Part shown: one piece after another, positions 18,143-28,445 of the stretch
Layout: every line of letters starts with the position of its first letter
Numbering within the stretch: the stretch's first letter is position 1
Assembly (NCBI GenBank): GCA_021772915.1
Contig: JAJFLB010000014.1
Span: forward strand, 62,001-126,000
Reading direction: 5' to 3'
Length of the DNA stretch: 64,000 bases
Source: Gammaproteobacteria bacterium
GTDB taxonomy: Bacteria; Pseudomonadota; Gammaproteobacteria; Xanthomonadales; SZUA-36
Notes under the pieces: generated by a model
What the model saw: only the letters and a program-made list of their open reading frames with translations
Told to the model about the DNA's origin: nothing
Database searches by the model: none
Made by a program: the position numbers and the translations under genes

Positions 18143-18883
18143 ATGAAGCGAATTGCTTTCTGCTTGTACCAGATATACTCCTGGCTGGTGTTCTATCCGC
18201 TGGGTCTTTTGCTTACATTTGTTACGGGGTGGCTGACTGTACTGGTTGCCGTGCTTTGGAGTCCCGAGGCGGCAGGTCGCTATGTTGCAGGTAGCTGGGG
18301 AAAAGTGATGGCTTGGCTGACACCCATATGGGTGAGTGTGGAGGGTGCTGAACATCTTGATCGCAGCAGGTCCTATGTGGTGGTTTGTAACCACCAAAGC
18401 CAATACGATATTTTCCTGGTTTACGGTTGGCTTGAGTTGGATCTGAAGTGGGTCGTAAAAGCAGAGTTACGTAAAGTGCCTGGTGTCGGTATTGGCTGCG
18501 AAAAAGCGGGCCATATATTTGTGGAGCGCGGTAACCCGGAACAAACCAGCAGGGCGGTGAGCGAAGCATTGGCCGGGGTAGGGGATGGTGTCGGCATCCT
18601 GTTTTTTGCCGAGGGCACACGTAGCATGGACGGCAAACTCTTGCCGTTCAAGAAGGGTGCTTTTCGTACGGCTGTTTCCCAGGGCCTGCCCATACTGCCA
18701 ATTACAATTGTCGGTACCCGTGAAGTTCAGCGGTCAAAGTCCATGCTGATTTTTCCTGGCAAGGTTCGTCTGGTGATACACCCCGCAATTGAACCAGGTA
18801 ATGAGGAAGTACAACAGGTTCTTGATCTGTTGACGCACACGCGAGAGGTGATTGCCTCTGCGTTGCCTGCAGAGCTCAGTTAG
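18143..18883 (+). CDS. plsC: 1-acylglycerol-3-phosphate O-acyltransferase (PlsC family)
   Basis: Makes phosphatidic acid from lysophosphatidic acid at the inner membrane. It has an N-terminal hydrophobic segment (about residues 12-40), the catalytic H-x4-D in NHQSQYDIF (about 77), the glycerophosphate-binding FAEGTRS (about 157) and LPITIVGT. 246 aa, usual. It starts at ATG 18143, 85 bases after the ibpA terminator, and is followed 26 bases later by the rhomboid gene, so the two may be co-transcribed. Confidence 0.9.
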   Translation: MKRIAFCLYQIYSWLVFYPLGLLLTFVTGWLTVLVAVLWSPEAAGRYVAGSWGKVMAWLTPIWVSVEGAEHLDRSRSYVVVCNHQSQYDIFLVYGWLELDLKWVVKAELRKVPGVGIGCEKAGHIFVERGNPEQTSRAVSEALAGVGDGVGILFFAEGTRSMDGKLLPFKKGAFRTAVSQGLPILPITIVGTREVQRSKSMLIFPGKVRLVIHPAIEPGNEEVQQVLDLLTHTREVIASALPAELS

Positions 18884-18909
18884 ACCGGCAAGCTGGAGAG
18901 GCAGTCACC

Positions 18910-19608
18910 ATGCAACTGGATAAACCGGACCAACGTTACACGGGCTCTCCACGGGCAAGTCGGAACTTCAGACTTGCGCTGAAAATCGCCCTGGCTTTGG
19001 TTGCGGTGCTTTGGTTTATTCTAATCGTTGACAACGTTTTCGGGTTTGGTTTTGCCCGTTTTGGTCTTCGTCCCCGGCACCTGGACGGCCTGATCGGCGT
19101 GTTCACAGCACCTTTGCTGCATGGTGGCGTCGAGCACCTGTTCTCCAACACATTGCCTATCCTGGTGAGTTTGACCACTATTTTGTACCTCTATCCAAGG
19201 TCTGCAATGCGTGTCATCCCGATTATCTGGATGGGTTCAGGGTTGCTGGCCTGGGTTATCGGTCGGCCGAGTCTGCACTTTGGTGCCAGTGGTTTTGTGT
19301 ACGGGTTGCTGGCCTACGTTTTTATCAGCGGCATTCTACGCATGGATATGCGCTCCGTTGCCGTTTCCATAATGGTATGGTTTCTTTATGGCTCGATGAT
19401 CTGGGGTGTTTTGCCGATCAGGCCGAATATGTCATGGGAGTTGCACCTGAGTGGCGCCATTCTTGGGGTCGCACTGGCTATTGCTTTTCGCCGTTGGGAC
19501 GTGACCCCGGTGAAACGCTACTCGTGGGAGGATGACGATAGCGTACCGGATTGGTTTCCTGTGGATCAATCGTCCAGCGATGACGAAAATGACGGTGAAT
19601 CTCTCTGA
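18910..19608 (+). CDS. Rhomboid family intramembrane serine protease
   Basis: About six transmembrane helices. The rhomboid signature HGGVEHLFSN (loop/TM2 H-x4-H-x3-N) lies near residue 71, the nucleophile serine in GASGFVYG near 126 and the catalytic His in LHLSGAILG near 179. A charged acidic tail (about 200-232) is cytoplasmic. 232 aa, compact GlpG-like core without an extra domain. Substrate unknown. Preceded by plsC with a GAGAGG box before the ATG. Confidence 0.87.
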   Translation: MQLDKPDQRYTGSPRASRNFRLALKIALALVAVLWFILIVDNVFGFGFARFGLRPRHLDGLIGVFTAPLLHGGVEHLFSNTLPILVSLTTILYLYPRSAMRVIPIIWMGSGLLAWVIGRPSLHFGASGFVYGLLAYVFISGILRMDMRSVAVSIMVWFLYGSMIWGVLPIRPNMSWELHLSGAILGVALAIAFRRWDVTPVKRYSWEDDDSVPDWFPVDQSSSDDENDGESL

Positions 19609-19645
19609 GCAGCTACCATAACGTGCGAATACTGATGGAATCGAC

Positions 19646-20683
19646 TTGAAAAAAGCCATTCTGACAATTGTCTTTCTCGTGCTTGCCATTGCAACGGCAG
19701 GGCTCCTGTTACCAACCCGGGTTCACGTGGAGCGTAATATCACGATCGAACGTCCTGCAAATATGATGTTTTCCCTTCTCAACAACTATCATTATTTTGA
19801 GCAATGGTCCCCGTGGAGCAAACGCGATCCACAGGCCGAGTTTGTGATTTCCGGCCCCGGAGCGGGTGTGGGAGCACGCATGAGTTGGAGGGGAGACCCG
19901 CAGTTGATTGGAAGCGGTTGGCAGGAAATTACTGTTAGTAAGCCGTTTGAACAAATTGACGTCAAATTACTCTTTGATTCCCAGGCCGTAGCTCACTCGA
20001 GCTTCAGACTGAAGCAATCGGGTGTTGCAACGCACATTATCTGGTCCTTTGACTCTGACGTAACGGCAGGTCTTGGTTTTCCGGAAACGTTTCTGGCTCG
20101 CTTTTCCGGTTTGTTTTTTAATACTTGGATAGGTGGAGATTTTGAGCTGGGGTTGGCTAATCTCAAGCTGTTTGCTGAATCCCTACCGGTATCTGATTTC
20201 AGTGAGACCGATATCGGTCAGGTCAAGGTCCAGGCCCAGAACATACTGTTTGTAACTTCAAGCAGTAGTCAGGATTCAGCGGATATTGCCATGGCCATGG
20301 TTGCCGCGTACCAGCAAATCAGTGAGTTCATGAACAATACAGGTGTTCAAATGAGTGGTCAGCCGATGGCAATTACGCGCGCCTGGGAAGAAGGCGGTTA
20401 CCAGTTTGATGCTGCCATCCCGGTAGATGAAATACCCGATAGCCTGCCGGCAGAAATCAAGGCGGGGGTTTCGCCCTCTGGTATTGCAATCAGGGCGGTG
20501 CACCATGGGACCCACGACCAGATGATGCCGACCTATGAGAAACTCGCAGCCTATATGGCTGCCCACGGATTAAGCCAGGGAACCGTGTCATGGGAGCATT
20601 ACATTTCCGATCCTGCCAAAACAGAACCTGGCGAATTGATTACCCATGTTTACATCATGCTGGAAGAGCAGGGGACACCGTGA
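19646..20683 (+). CDS. Membrane-anchored SRPBCC protein with GyrI-like C-terminal domain
   Basis: One N-terminal transmembrane helix (about residues 4-22), then a START/SRPBCC ligand-binding domain (about 28-175: RNITIERPANMMFSLLNNYHYFEQWSPW) and a second half (about 190-345) resembling GyrI/AraC effector-binding domains. It starts with TTG at 19646; the ATG at 19635 is out of frame and stops at once. No enzymatic residues are recognisable, so the ligand and function are unknown. It follows the rhomboid gene by 37 bases and converges with aat. Confidence 0.75.
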   Translation: MKKAILTIVFLVLAIATAGLLLPTRVHVERNITIERPANMMFSLLNNYHYFEQWSPWSKRDPQAEFVISGPGAGVGARMSWRGDPQLIGSGWQEITVSKPFEQIDVKLLFDSQAVAHSSFRLKQSGVATHIIWSFDSDVTAGLGFPETFLARFSGLFFNTWIGGDFELGLANLKLFAESLPVSDFSETDIGQVKVQAQNILFVTSSSSQDSADIAMAMVAAYQQISEFMNNTGVQMSGQPMAITRAWEEGGYQFDAAIPVDEIPDSLPAEIKAGVSPSGIAIRAVHHGTHDQMMPTYEKLAAYMAAHGLSQGTVSWEHYISDPAKTEPGELITHVYIMLEEQGTP

Positions 20684-20729
20684 CTACACTGCCGAATCGA
20701 AGCAGGTATACACGTGGTTTAAGCAGCTG

Positions 20730-21428
20730 CTACCAGCGCGGGTCACAGTTGAAATCAGTTCCCCAGCACCCGGCAAGCGTCGCGTCTTTCAGGTGTGAGG
20801 TGAACAATGACCGTGATATGTCTTGCGCACCCATACTTGAGAGATGTGGGTTGCCGACCTGGCAATCCAGAAGCGTGAACCGCCAACGATGTAATTGCTG
20901 ACACATGGCCACCAGGGCAACTTTACTGGCGTCGGTAACCCTGCTGAACATGGATTCCCCAAAAAAGACCGCACCAAGTGCAAGACCGTAAACCCCACCT
21001 GCCAGTTCATCGTCCACCCACGCCTCAATTGAGTGGGCTACACCCAGTTTAAACAGACGCAGGTAAGCCGTCTGCATCTCGGCCGTGATCCAGGTGTCGT
21101 TGTCAGCCTGTCTGGGTGAGGCACATTGGCTGATCACCCGGTCAAATGCCTGATCGGCGGTCAGCGTGAACGAGCCCTGGTTATAGCGGCGCTTCAAACG
21201 TCTCGAGACATGAACCTGTTGGGGATAAATAACGCAACGGGGTGCCGGTGACCACCACAAAATTGGTTGATCGTCGCTATACCATGGAAAGATTCCATTT
21301 CGGTAAGCACGCATAAGGCGGCGCGGGGACAGATCCCCACCCGCCGCGAGTAAGCCATTGGGGTTGTCCAGCGCCTCATCTGCAGGGGGGAATGGTGAGT
21401 CCGGGTCCGGTGAGAGTATCGGGATCAA
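20730..21428 (-). CDS. aat: Leucyl/phenylalanyl-tRNA-protein transferase
   Basis: N-end rule enzyme that adds Leu or Phe to proteins with N-terminal Lys or Arg, marking them for ClpAP. Family marks: FPPADEAL near the N-terminus, NGLLAAGGDLS, AYRNGIFPWY, WWSPAPRCV, AWVDDELAGGVYG, FFGESMFSR and LDCQVGNPHLSSMGA. 232 aa. It lies 15 bases downstream of trxB on the same strand, a conserved gammaproteobacterial neighbourhood, but the infA that usually follows is absent here. Confidence 0.94.
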   Translation of the reverse strand: MIPILSPDPDSPFPPADEALDNPNGLLAAGGDLSPRRLMRAYRNGIFPWYSDDQPILWWSPAPRCVIYPQQVHVSRRLKRRYNQGSFTLTADQAFDRVISQCASPRQADNDTWITAEMQTAYLRLFKLGVAHSIEAWVDDELAGGVYGLALGAVFFGESMFSRVTDASKVALVAMCQQLHRWRFTLLDCQVGNPHLSSMGAQDISRSLFTSHLKDATLAGCWGTDFNCDPRW

Positions 21429-21443
21429 AACCTTGTCGGCCCA

Positions 21444-22427
<984 letters not shown>

Positions 22428-22643
22428 CTATCTGCAGAGAAAAAAACGCAACTCCGTGCTGCATTTTAACCGACCGGGACCGGGCTTGGCACGATTGCTT
22501 GAATGATCGACCGTCGCTTTGCACAATATTTTTGCCCTAATGTTTGAATTGTTCCGGCCACGGTGTAGTATAGACTTTCTGGAATTACATATTTAACTTT
22601 TATTACAAATAGTTAAACTCTAAACCTAATGAGGTATATAGCG

Positions 22644-24965
22644 TTGGCGCAAGCGCGTAAAAAGGCCAGTAAGACCACCAGCGAAACCAACCGATTGTCA
22701 CACCATTTGCGGGAGAGTGCATTTTTACTTTCCATGCTGATTGCGGTCTACCTGGTTGCCAGTCTGCTTAGTTATGACCCAACTGATCCGGGGCCGTTCA
22801 ACACCACCAATTCCGACCAGGTACAAAATACCGGGCGCATACTGGGGGCGTGGATTGCAAATTTTTTCTTGTTCCTGTTTGGTTATGTCACCTATCTATT
22901 GCCGGTGGTAATCGTCTACGGTGGTTGGCGGGTATGGGTTAACAAGGGACACGTATCTGAACACAGCATCATGCAGGCAGTGGCCTGGGTCACCGGGTTG
23001 GCTCTGTTCCTGCTTTCTTCCACCGGCTTAAGTGACATGCACTTAATGCCTCCGGCCGGCACCATGCCGGCGGGCGGGGGTGGGGTGATAGGGCAGGTGG
23101 TCGCTACACCAATACTTGAGTTAACCGGAATGCTGGGCTCCACATTGTTCCTGTTGTCCATGGTGCTGGTTGGGGTCACGTTGTTCACGGGGCTCTCCTG
23201 GTTTCATGTGATGGATGTAACGGGACGAGCCACCATCCAACTGTTTGAAGGGGTGGTTGCTGTTGTGGTTCGAATGCGGGACTGGTTTGCAGGCCGCCGG
23301 GCGCGCGCCCGAAGAGACGAAGTGCGCCGAACGGATTCAGCCAGACAGATGGGCAAGACTTCACCCTGGATTGAACCACAAATTACCCAGCCGCAGAAAC
23401 AGACCAGTAAGCGGGTGGCCCGGGAAAAACAACCACCTTTGTTCAAGAATTTGCCGGCCGACGCCTTACCGCCACTGGACTTGCTTGATGAGCCTCATGA
23501 TCAGTTGCCTGGATACAGCAAGGAAGCGTTGCAGGCATTGTCCAGGCAAGTTGAACTGAAGTTGGCGGATTTTGGAGTTCAGGTTGATGTGGTAGCCGTA
23601 CATCCAGGACCAATCATCACACGCTTTGAGCTGCAGCCGGCAGCGGGTGTCAAGTCCAGTCAGATCATGAACCTGGCTAAGGATCTTGCCCGTGGTCTCA
23701 GTATTGTGTCGGTCCGTGTGGTCGAAGTTATTCCGGGAAAATCCACCATTGGCCTGGAGATTCCCAATGGCAGTAAACAGGTCGTATTCCTTTCCGAAAT
23801 ATTGCGCTCGGACGTCTATGACAAATCCAGTTCGGCGTTGACTCTGGCCCTCGGTAAGAGCATTTCCGGACGACCCGTGGTTGCAAATCTCACCAAGATG
23901 CCACATTTGCTGGTTGCCGGAACCACCGGTTCAGGTAAATCCGTGGCACTCAACGCCATGATACTGAGCCTGATTTATAAAGCCGGACCCGAGCAGGTCA
24001 GGCTGGTCATGGTGGACCCAAAGATGCTGGAGCTGTCGATTTATGCAGACATACCGCATTTGCTGGCGCCCGTTGTCACCGATATGAAAGAAGCGGCCAA
24101 CGCGCTCCGTTGGTGTGTTGCAGAGATGGAACGCAGGTACCGGCTGATGGCGACCGCGGGGGTGCGTAACCTGGCAGGATTTAACCGTAAAATACGTGAA
24201 GCCGCAGAAGCCGGAAAACCGCTGAAAGACCCATTCTTTGTTCCCGCTGAGGGAAATCCGGATCAGGAAGCACCCGATCTGGAGCATTTGCCGTATATCG
24301 TTGTCATAGTAGATGAACTTGCCGACATGATGATGATTCTCGGCAAGAAAATTGATGAGTTGATCGCCAGATTGGCACAGAAAGCACGTGCTTCCGGAAT
24401 CCACCTGATCCTGGCGACCCAACGTCCATCGGTAGATGTGATAACCGGTCTTATAAAGGCCAATATACCCACACGTATCGCGTTCCAGGTCTCTTCACGG
24501 GTGGATTCGCGCACCATTCTGGATCAAATGGGTGCGGAACAGCTACTGGGTCACGGTGACATGTTGTATATGCCGCCCGGAACAGCGATACCCGAGCGTG
24601 TGCATGGTGCGTTCGTGGACGATCATGAAGTGCACGCGGTGGTCGATTATTTGAAGTCATTTGGAGAACCGGAGTATGTTGATGAGATTCTGGAAGAAAC
24701 CCAGATGATCACAGACGGTCTGTCTGTCAGCGCCACCGGCATCCCGACAGAAGATGCGGGTGAGCGGGATGAGTTATATGACCAGGCGGTTGCCTGGGTT
24801 ACCGAGTCACGCCGTGCCTCCATTTCGAGTGTGCAAAGACAGTTGCGTGTGGGTTACAACCGGGCCGCCCGAATTGTCGAAGAAATGGAAGCCAGCGGAG
24901 TGGTTTCGGCACCGGAACACAACGGCCAACGGGAAGTGCTGGCACCACCTCCGCCACGTGACTGA
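22644..24965 (+). CDS. ftsK: DNA translocase FtsK
   Basis: Septal dsDNA pump that resolves chromosome dimers at division. N-terminal membrane domain with four to five helices (about residues 20-185), a short basic linker, then the alpha/beta motor with Walker [16 protein letters not shown] (about 433), Walker [13 protein letters not shown] (about 556), [12 protein letters not shown], and the winged-helix gamma domain (about 705-770) that reads KOPS. The first ATG is at 22629, but GAGGT sits 8 bases before TTG 22644, which gives the usual MAQARKK N-terminus, so I prefer TTG. The linker is far shorter than in E. coli. Confidence 0.94.
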   Translation: MAQARKKASKTTSETNRLSHHLRESAFLLSMLIAVYLVASLLSYDPTDPGPFNTTNSDQVQNTGRILGAWIANFFLFLFGYVTYLLPVVIVYGGWRVWVNKGHVSEHSIMQAVAWVTGLALFLLSSTGLSDMHLMPPAGTMPAGGGGVIGQVVATPILELTGMLGSTLFLLSMVLVGVTLFTGLSWFHVMDVTGRATIQLFEGVVAVVVRMRDWFAGRRARARRDEVRRTDSARQMGKTSPWIEPQITQPQKQTSKRVAREKQPPLFKNLPADALPPLDLLDEPHDQLPGYSKEALQALSRQVELKLADFGVQVDVVAVHPGPIITRFELQPAAGVKSSQIMNLAKDLARGLSIVSVRVVEVIPGKSTIGLEIPNGSKQVVFLSEILRSDVYDKSSSALTLALGKSISGRPVVANLTKMPHLLVAGTTGSGKSVALNAMILSLIYKAGPEQVRLVMVDPKMLELSIYADIPHLLAPVVTDMKEAANALRWCVAEMERRYRLMATAGVRNLAGFNRKIREAAEAGKPLKDPFFVPAEGNPDQEAPDLEHLPYIVVIVDELADMMMILGKKIDELIARLAQKARASGIHLILATQRPSVDVITGLIKANIPTRIAFQVSSRVDSRTILDQMGAEQLLGHGDMLYMPPGTAIPERVHGAFVDDHEVHAVVDYLKSFGEPEYVDEILEETQMITDGLSVSATGIPTEDAGERDELYDQAVAWVTESRRASISSVQRQLRVGYNRAARIVEEMEASGVVSAPEHNGQREVLAPPPPRD

Positions 24966-24967
24966 GC

Positions 24968-25603
24968 ATGAGGGCCGTACTTTTATCCACACTCGTGGTG
25001 CTCATTGCCAACACCTATGCGGATGGTGCAGGACCGGCCCGGACAAGACTGGAGCAGTTCGGCAACGGTCTCGAAAACCTGGAGGCTGATTTCACCCAGA
25101 TCATTATGTCCCAGGACGGTCGCGTCCAGGATATGTCCCAGGGTAATGCCTGGCTGAAAAAGCCGGACAAATTGCGCTGGGTATACAGCGGTGATTTTCC
25201 CGAGACCATTGTTGCTGATGGCAAAAATGTCTGGATACACGACGAGGCTCTGCAACAGGTCACGGTCAAACCACAGTCCCACCGGGTAGCAGATGCACCG
25301 TTGCTGATATTGACCGATGTCTCACAGCTCGATCAGCAATTTAGCGTGACCGAATTGGGCGAATTCGAGGACATGCAGTTACTGGAACTCAAGAGTCTTG
25401 CGGCTGAAACTGAATTTGAACGGATTATTATGGGATTGGACCCGGCAGGAATCCGCATGATGATCATGGAAGATGCCTTTGGACAAAGGACCGAAATACG
25501 CTTCGAGAACATTGTCCGAAATTCAACGATCGACCTGCAATTGTTCAGTTTTGTCCCCCCCGATGATGTTGATGTCGTTGGCGAAATTACCACTGCAGAA
25601 TAG
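24968..25603 (+). CDS. lolA: Outer-membrane lipoprotein carrier protein LolA
   Basis: Periplasmic chaperone that ferries lipoproteins from the LolCDE exporter to LolB. Signal peptide (residues 1-18, MRAVLLSTLVVLIANTYA), then LENLEADFTQ, the SQGNAWLKKPDKLRW segment and VADGKNVWIHD, all diagnostic of LolA. 211 aa. It starts two bases after ftsK ends, so it is almost certainly translated from the same message; the matching exporter genes lolC-lolD are at 40-42 kb. Confidence 0.93.
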   Translation: MRAVLLSTLVVLIANTYADGAGPARTRLEQFGNGLENLEADFTQIIMSQDGRVQDMSQGNAWLKKPDKLRWVYSGDFPETIVADGKNVWIHDEALQQVTVKPQSHRVADAPLLILTDVSQLDQQFSVTELGEFEDMQLLELKSLAAETEFERIIMGLDPAGIRMMIMEDAFGQRTEIRFENIVRNSTIDLQLFSFVPPDDVDVVGEITTAE

Positions 25604-25672
25604 CTTTGTTTTTCTGTAGAATCATCCTGAGGGACAGTACAATGCCGGCTCCCACCATTATCTGGTTAACCT

Positions 25673-26956
25673 ATGCTTGATCCGCTCATCTTTAGAAATG
25701 ATATCGAGAAAGTAGCTGCAGAGTTGCAGGTCCGTGGCTATACACTGGATACGAGTGCCTACAAGTCCCTGGAAGCCAAACGTAAGTCCCTGCAATTGGA
25801 AATGGAAGGACTTCAGAGTCGGCGTAATTCCAGCGCCAAGTCGATTGGACAAGCGAAGGCGAGGGGTGAAGATATTCAGCCGCTACTGGATGCAGTTGCA
25901 GAACTGGGTGCGCAACTCGGCACTGTAGAGAAGCAATTCAAGGACGTACGCGAGCAGCAAAACGCATGGTTGCAGGACATGCCTAACCTGTCGGCAGCCG
26001 ATGTGCCTGTAGGTACGGATGCATCTGATAATCCGGAAGTGCGTCAATGGGGTGTAATCCCCAGCTTTGATTTCGAACCACGGGATCATGTGGAACTGGG
26101 TGAACTACACCAGTTGATGGACGCGGAGGCTGCCGCAAAACTGGCGGGTGCTCGCTTTACATTGTTAAAGGCATCCTTTGCCAGACTGCACCGTGCCCTG
26201 GCGCAATTCATGCTGGATGTACACACCCGGGAGCACGGATACATGGAAGTCTATGTCCCATACCTGGTCAGGGGCGAGACAATGCAGGGTACAGGTCAGT
26301 TACCCAAATTCGCCGATGATGCCTTCGAGACGGCTGATGAACCCCCTCGATACCTCGTGCCGACGGCAGAAGTACCGGTTACCAACCTGGCTGCGGGTCA
26401 AATTTACACGGCGGAGGAATTGCCACTGAAGTACGTAGCGCAGACCCCCTGTTTTCGACGTGAGGCCGGGGCTGCAGGCCAGGACACCCGTGGCATGATC
26501 CGTCAACATCAGTTCGAAAAGGTTGAGCTGGTGCATATTGTGAGGGCAGGGGAATCAGCAGCCGCACACGATGAATTGGTGCGTAATGCCGAGCAGATCC
26601 TGGAAAAGCTTGAGCTTGCCTACCGGACGATCGTTTTGTGTACTGGTGACATGGGTTTTGCTGCCTGCAAAACCTACGATATTGAAGTGTGGTTGCCAGG
26701 CCAGGCAGCGTATCGTGAAATATCATCGTGCAGTAACTGCAGCGATTTCCAGGCCCGCCGCATGCAGGCGAGGGTACGTAACCCGGATACCGGCAAGCCC
26801 GAACTGGTGCATACACTCAATGGCTCGGGTCTGGCCGTTGGCCGCACCCTGATCGCGGTTCTGGAAAACTACCAGCAACGTGACGGCTCGGTCCTGATAC
26901 CGGACGTTTTACAGCCTTTTATGGGTGGTGAAAAAGTGATCAACTCATCTTCCTGA
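25673..26956 (+). CDS. serS: Seryl-tRNA synthetase
   Basis: Class II synthetase charging tRNA-Ser and, in selenoprotein users, tRNA-Sec. N-terminal antiparallel coiled-coil arm (about residues 28-100), class II motif 2 (CFRREAGAAGQDTRGMIRQHQF, read in two halves, about 262) and motif 3 (NGSGLAVGRTLIAVLEN, about 383). 427 aa. Ends in a strong bidirectional terminator. A tRNA-Ser gene lies 1 kb downstream. The rarA gene often found between lolA and serS is absent. Confidence 0.96.
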   Translation: MLDPLIFRNDIEKVAAELQVRGYTLDTSAYKSLEAKRKSLQLEMEGLQSRRNSSAKSIGQAKARGEDIQPLLDAVAELGAQLGTVEKQFKDVREQQNAWLQDMPNLSAADVPVGTDASDNPEVRQWGVIPSFDFEPRDHVELGELHQLMDAEAAAKLAGARFTLLKASFARLHRALAQFMLDVHTREHGYMEVYVPYLVRGETMQGTGQLPKFADDAFETADEPPRYLVPTAEVPVTNLAAGQIYTAEELPLKYVAQTPCFRREAGAAGQDTRGMIRQHQFEKVELVHIVRAGESAAAHDELVRNAEQILEKLELAYRTIVLCTGDMGFAACKTYDIEVWLPGQAAYREISSCSNCSDFQARRMQARVRNPDTGKPELVHTLNGSGLAVGRTLIAVLENYQQRDGSVLIPDVLQPFMGGEKVINSSS

Positions 26957-26982
26957 GTATTTAGCAGTGAACAGGTCTCCAT

Positions 26983-27012
26983 AAAAAAACCCGCTCGACG
27001 CGGGTTTTTTTT
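26983..27012. terminator. Bidirectional terminator between serS and the BI-1 gene
   Basis: AAACCCGC and GCGGGTTT pair around loop TCGAC, with seven A before and eight T after, so it can stop transcription from both converging genes. Confidence 0.92.
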
Positions 27013-27029
27013 GCAAGTAAACCGGTACT

Positions 27030-27704
27030 TCAATCGTCGCCAAACCCAAACCCCAGTAGGTGCAGCAAGCTGGTAAACAGGTTAAACAGGCTCACAAAAA
27101 GTGTCACCGTTGCCATGATGTAGTTGGTTTCACCACCGCGGATAATTTGCTGGGTCTGGTAGAGAATCAATCCCGCCATCAGCATGATGAACATACTGGC
27201 AACGGCCAGCCCAAGTGCCGGTAGCTGGAAGAACAAATTGCCCAGCGCAGCCAGAAATGCAACCAATATGCCAATGGCCAGGAATTTACCCATAAAGGAG
27301 AAATCCCGTTTGCTGGTCAGTGCCAGACCTGACATGGCCAGGAAGATCACCCCGGTGCCCCCGAGTGCCATCATGACGATCTCATTGCCGTTACCATACC
27401 GGTACAGATAGTAATTGATGACCGGGCCCAGCGTTGCACCCATAAAACCCGTAAGGGTAAAGACCGAAAGGATGCCCCAGGCACTGTTGCGTAGTTTGTT
27501 GGTCAAGAACAACAAACCAAAATACCCAACCAGGACGATCATTGGGCCTGGGTATGGCCAATTCATGGTCATGGCAATACCGGCCATGATTGCAGAAAAT
27601 AGCAGTGTCATTGAAAGCAGGGCGTAGGTATTACGTAATACCTTGTTCATGGCCACGCCCGTCAAGGGCTGAACGGCACCGGTTCTATATTGTGTTTGAT
27701 CCAT
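27030..27704 (-). CDS. Bax inhibitor-1 / YccA family membrane protein
   Basis: Seven hydrophobic segments over 224 aa, starting from ATG 27704 (MDQTQYRTG). The frame runs far upstream, but that extension translates tRNA and intergenic sequence and is not real. Family marks are the NTYALLSMTLLFSA first helix, GxMGATLGP and a C-terminal acidic FGFGDD, matching the di-aspartyl pH-sensor region of BI-1/YetJ calcium-leak channels and the E. coli YccA/YbhL group. In bacteria YccA modulates FtsH; this paralog's role is unknown. Confidence 0.88.
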   Translation of the reverse strand: MDQTQYRTGAVQPLTGVAMNKVLRNTYALLSMTLLFSAIMAGIAMTMNWPYPGPMIVLVGYFGLLFLTNKLRNSAWGILSVFTLTGFMGATLGPVINYYLYRYGNGNEIVMMALGGTGVIFLAMSGLALTSKRDFSFMGKFLAIGILVAFLAALGNLFFQLPALGLAVASMFIMLMAGLILYQTQQIIRGGETNYIMATVTLFVSLFNLFTSLLHLLGFGFGDD

Positions 27705-27938
27705 ACTGGGTACGAAGCTCCTGGTTGTGAAGGGTGTCAACAGTCTTTGGAATACGCCAAAGATTCTACTACTTAAGATAGGGCATACTGACGAGAGTTC
27801 AATGTTAACGCCTGCATTAGCCCATATATCAGGGCTTACTGTAATCGATTCCCACTGAACTGTCATATGTATACCGGCAGGGGTGGTGTAAATGATTGCT
27901 TTTCTGTATTCTTGCGCGTCACAACATAGGTCAGTTCC

Positions 27939-28029
27939 GGAGAGGTGGCAGAGCGGTTGAATGCACTGGTCTTGAAAACCAGCAAGGGTTAATAGCCCTT
28001 CGTGGGTTCGAATCCCACCCTCTCCGCCA
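27939..28029 (+). tRNA. tRNA-Ser (anticodon TGA)
   Basis: 91 bases with encoded CCA. Acceptor stem GGAGAGG/CCTCTCC with discriminator G, anticodon stem CTGGT/ACCAG around loop CTTGAAA (anticodon TGA), a long variable arm (AAGGGTTAATAGCCCTT) as in class II tRNAs, and T-arm GTGGG-TTCGAAT-CCCAC. Reads UCA and other UCN codons. Confidence 0.97.
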
Positions 28030-28041
28030 AATACCAAAAAG

Positions 28042-28062
28042 CCCCGTTTTACGGGGTTTTTT
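28042..28062 (+). terminator. Terminator after tRNA-Ser (repeat copy 1)
   Basis: CCCCGT/ACGGGG stem, loop TTT, followed by six T. The stem extends outward through ATACCAAAAA and TTTTTTGGTAT, making a long hairpin. Confidence 0.88.
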
Positions 28063-28327
28063 GGTATTTGACAGACAGGCTGGCAGAGAACCCACTGCCG
28101 CAAAGCGGCTGTGGGTTTGACCAATTCGCCGGGAGCGAATTAGGTCCCACCTGTGCGCCCGCAGGGCAGAAACCAGGGATGGTTTCTGACAATCCCACCC
28201 CTTGTGCCAAGAAGTAAAGGCCCCGTAAGAAACGGGGTTTTTTGGTATTTGACAGACAGGCTGGCAGAGAACCCACTGCCGCAAAGCGGCTGTGGGTTTG
28301 ACCAATTCGCCGGGAGCGAATTAGGTC
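28051..28327 (+). repeat. Direct repeat downstream of tRNA-Ser, 181-bp period
   Basis: Bases 28051-28146 recur identically at 28232-28327 (96 bp). Similarity extends upstream: AATCCCACCC followed by GCCAA, from the tRNA 3' end, recurs at 28191-28210. Each copy can form strong hairpins (an AACCCAC...GTGGGTT stem, an AATTCGC...GCGAATT stem) and carries its own terminator at the front. Between copies is another hairpin (CAGAAACCA/TGGTTTCTG). The arrangement is like the 178-bp repeats with a tRNA 3' piece in the E. coli tyrT operon. No protein is coded convincingly. Confidence 0.9.
28221..28243 (+). terminator. Terminator in repeat copy 2
   Basis: CCCCGT/ACGGGG stem with loop AAGAA and six T, a diverged counterpart of the hairpin at 28042. 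Confidence 0.85.
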
Positions 28328-28445
28328 GTAAGTCTATCATTCAACCACTTGCCCATATCGACCTCAGGCGAACAGTGTCCGCTGCCCTGCAGACGTTATC
28401 ATCTAGAAAAAGACTCTTTTCCGATTTATACTCGTCCGGACAAGA

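Noticed and set aside
22560-22628. Sigma-70 promoter of ftsK
   Set aside because: TTGAAT and TAGTAT-like boxes are present at near-acceptable spacing, but AT-rich sequence here offers several equal alternatives, so none is supported.
27705-28124. N-terminal extension of the BI-1 frame upstream of Met at 27704
   Set aside because: It translates tRNA-Ser and flanking non-coding DNA (the G-W-D-S-N-P-R type peptide is a known tRNA artefact), so ATG 27704 is the real start.
27931-28305. ORFs across tRNA-Ser and the 181-bp repeat
   Set aside because: They run through a tRNA gene and hairpin repeats on either strand; composition and repetition show they are not proteins.
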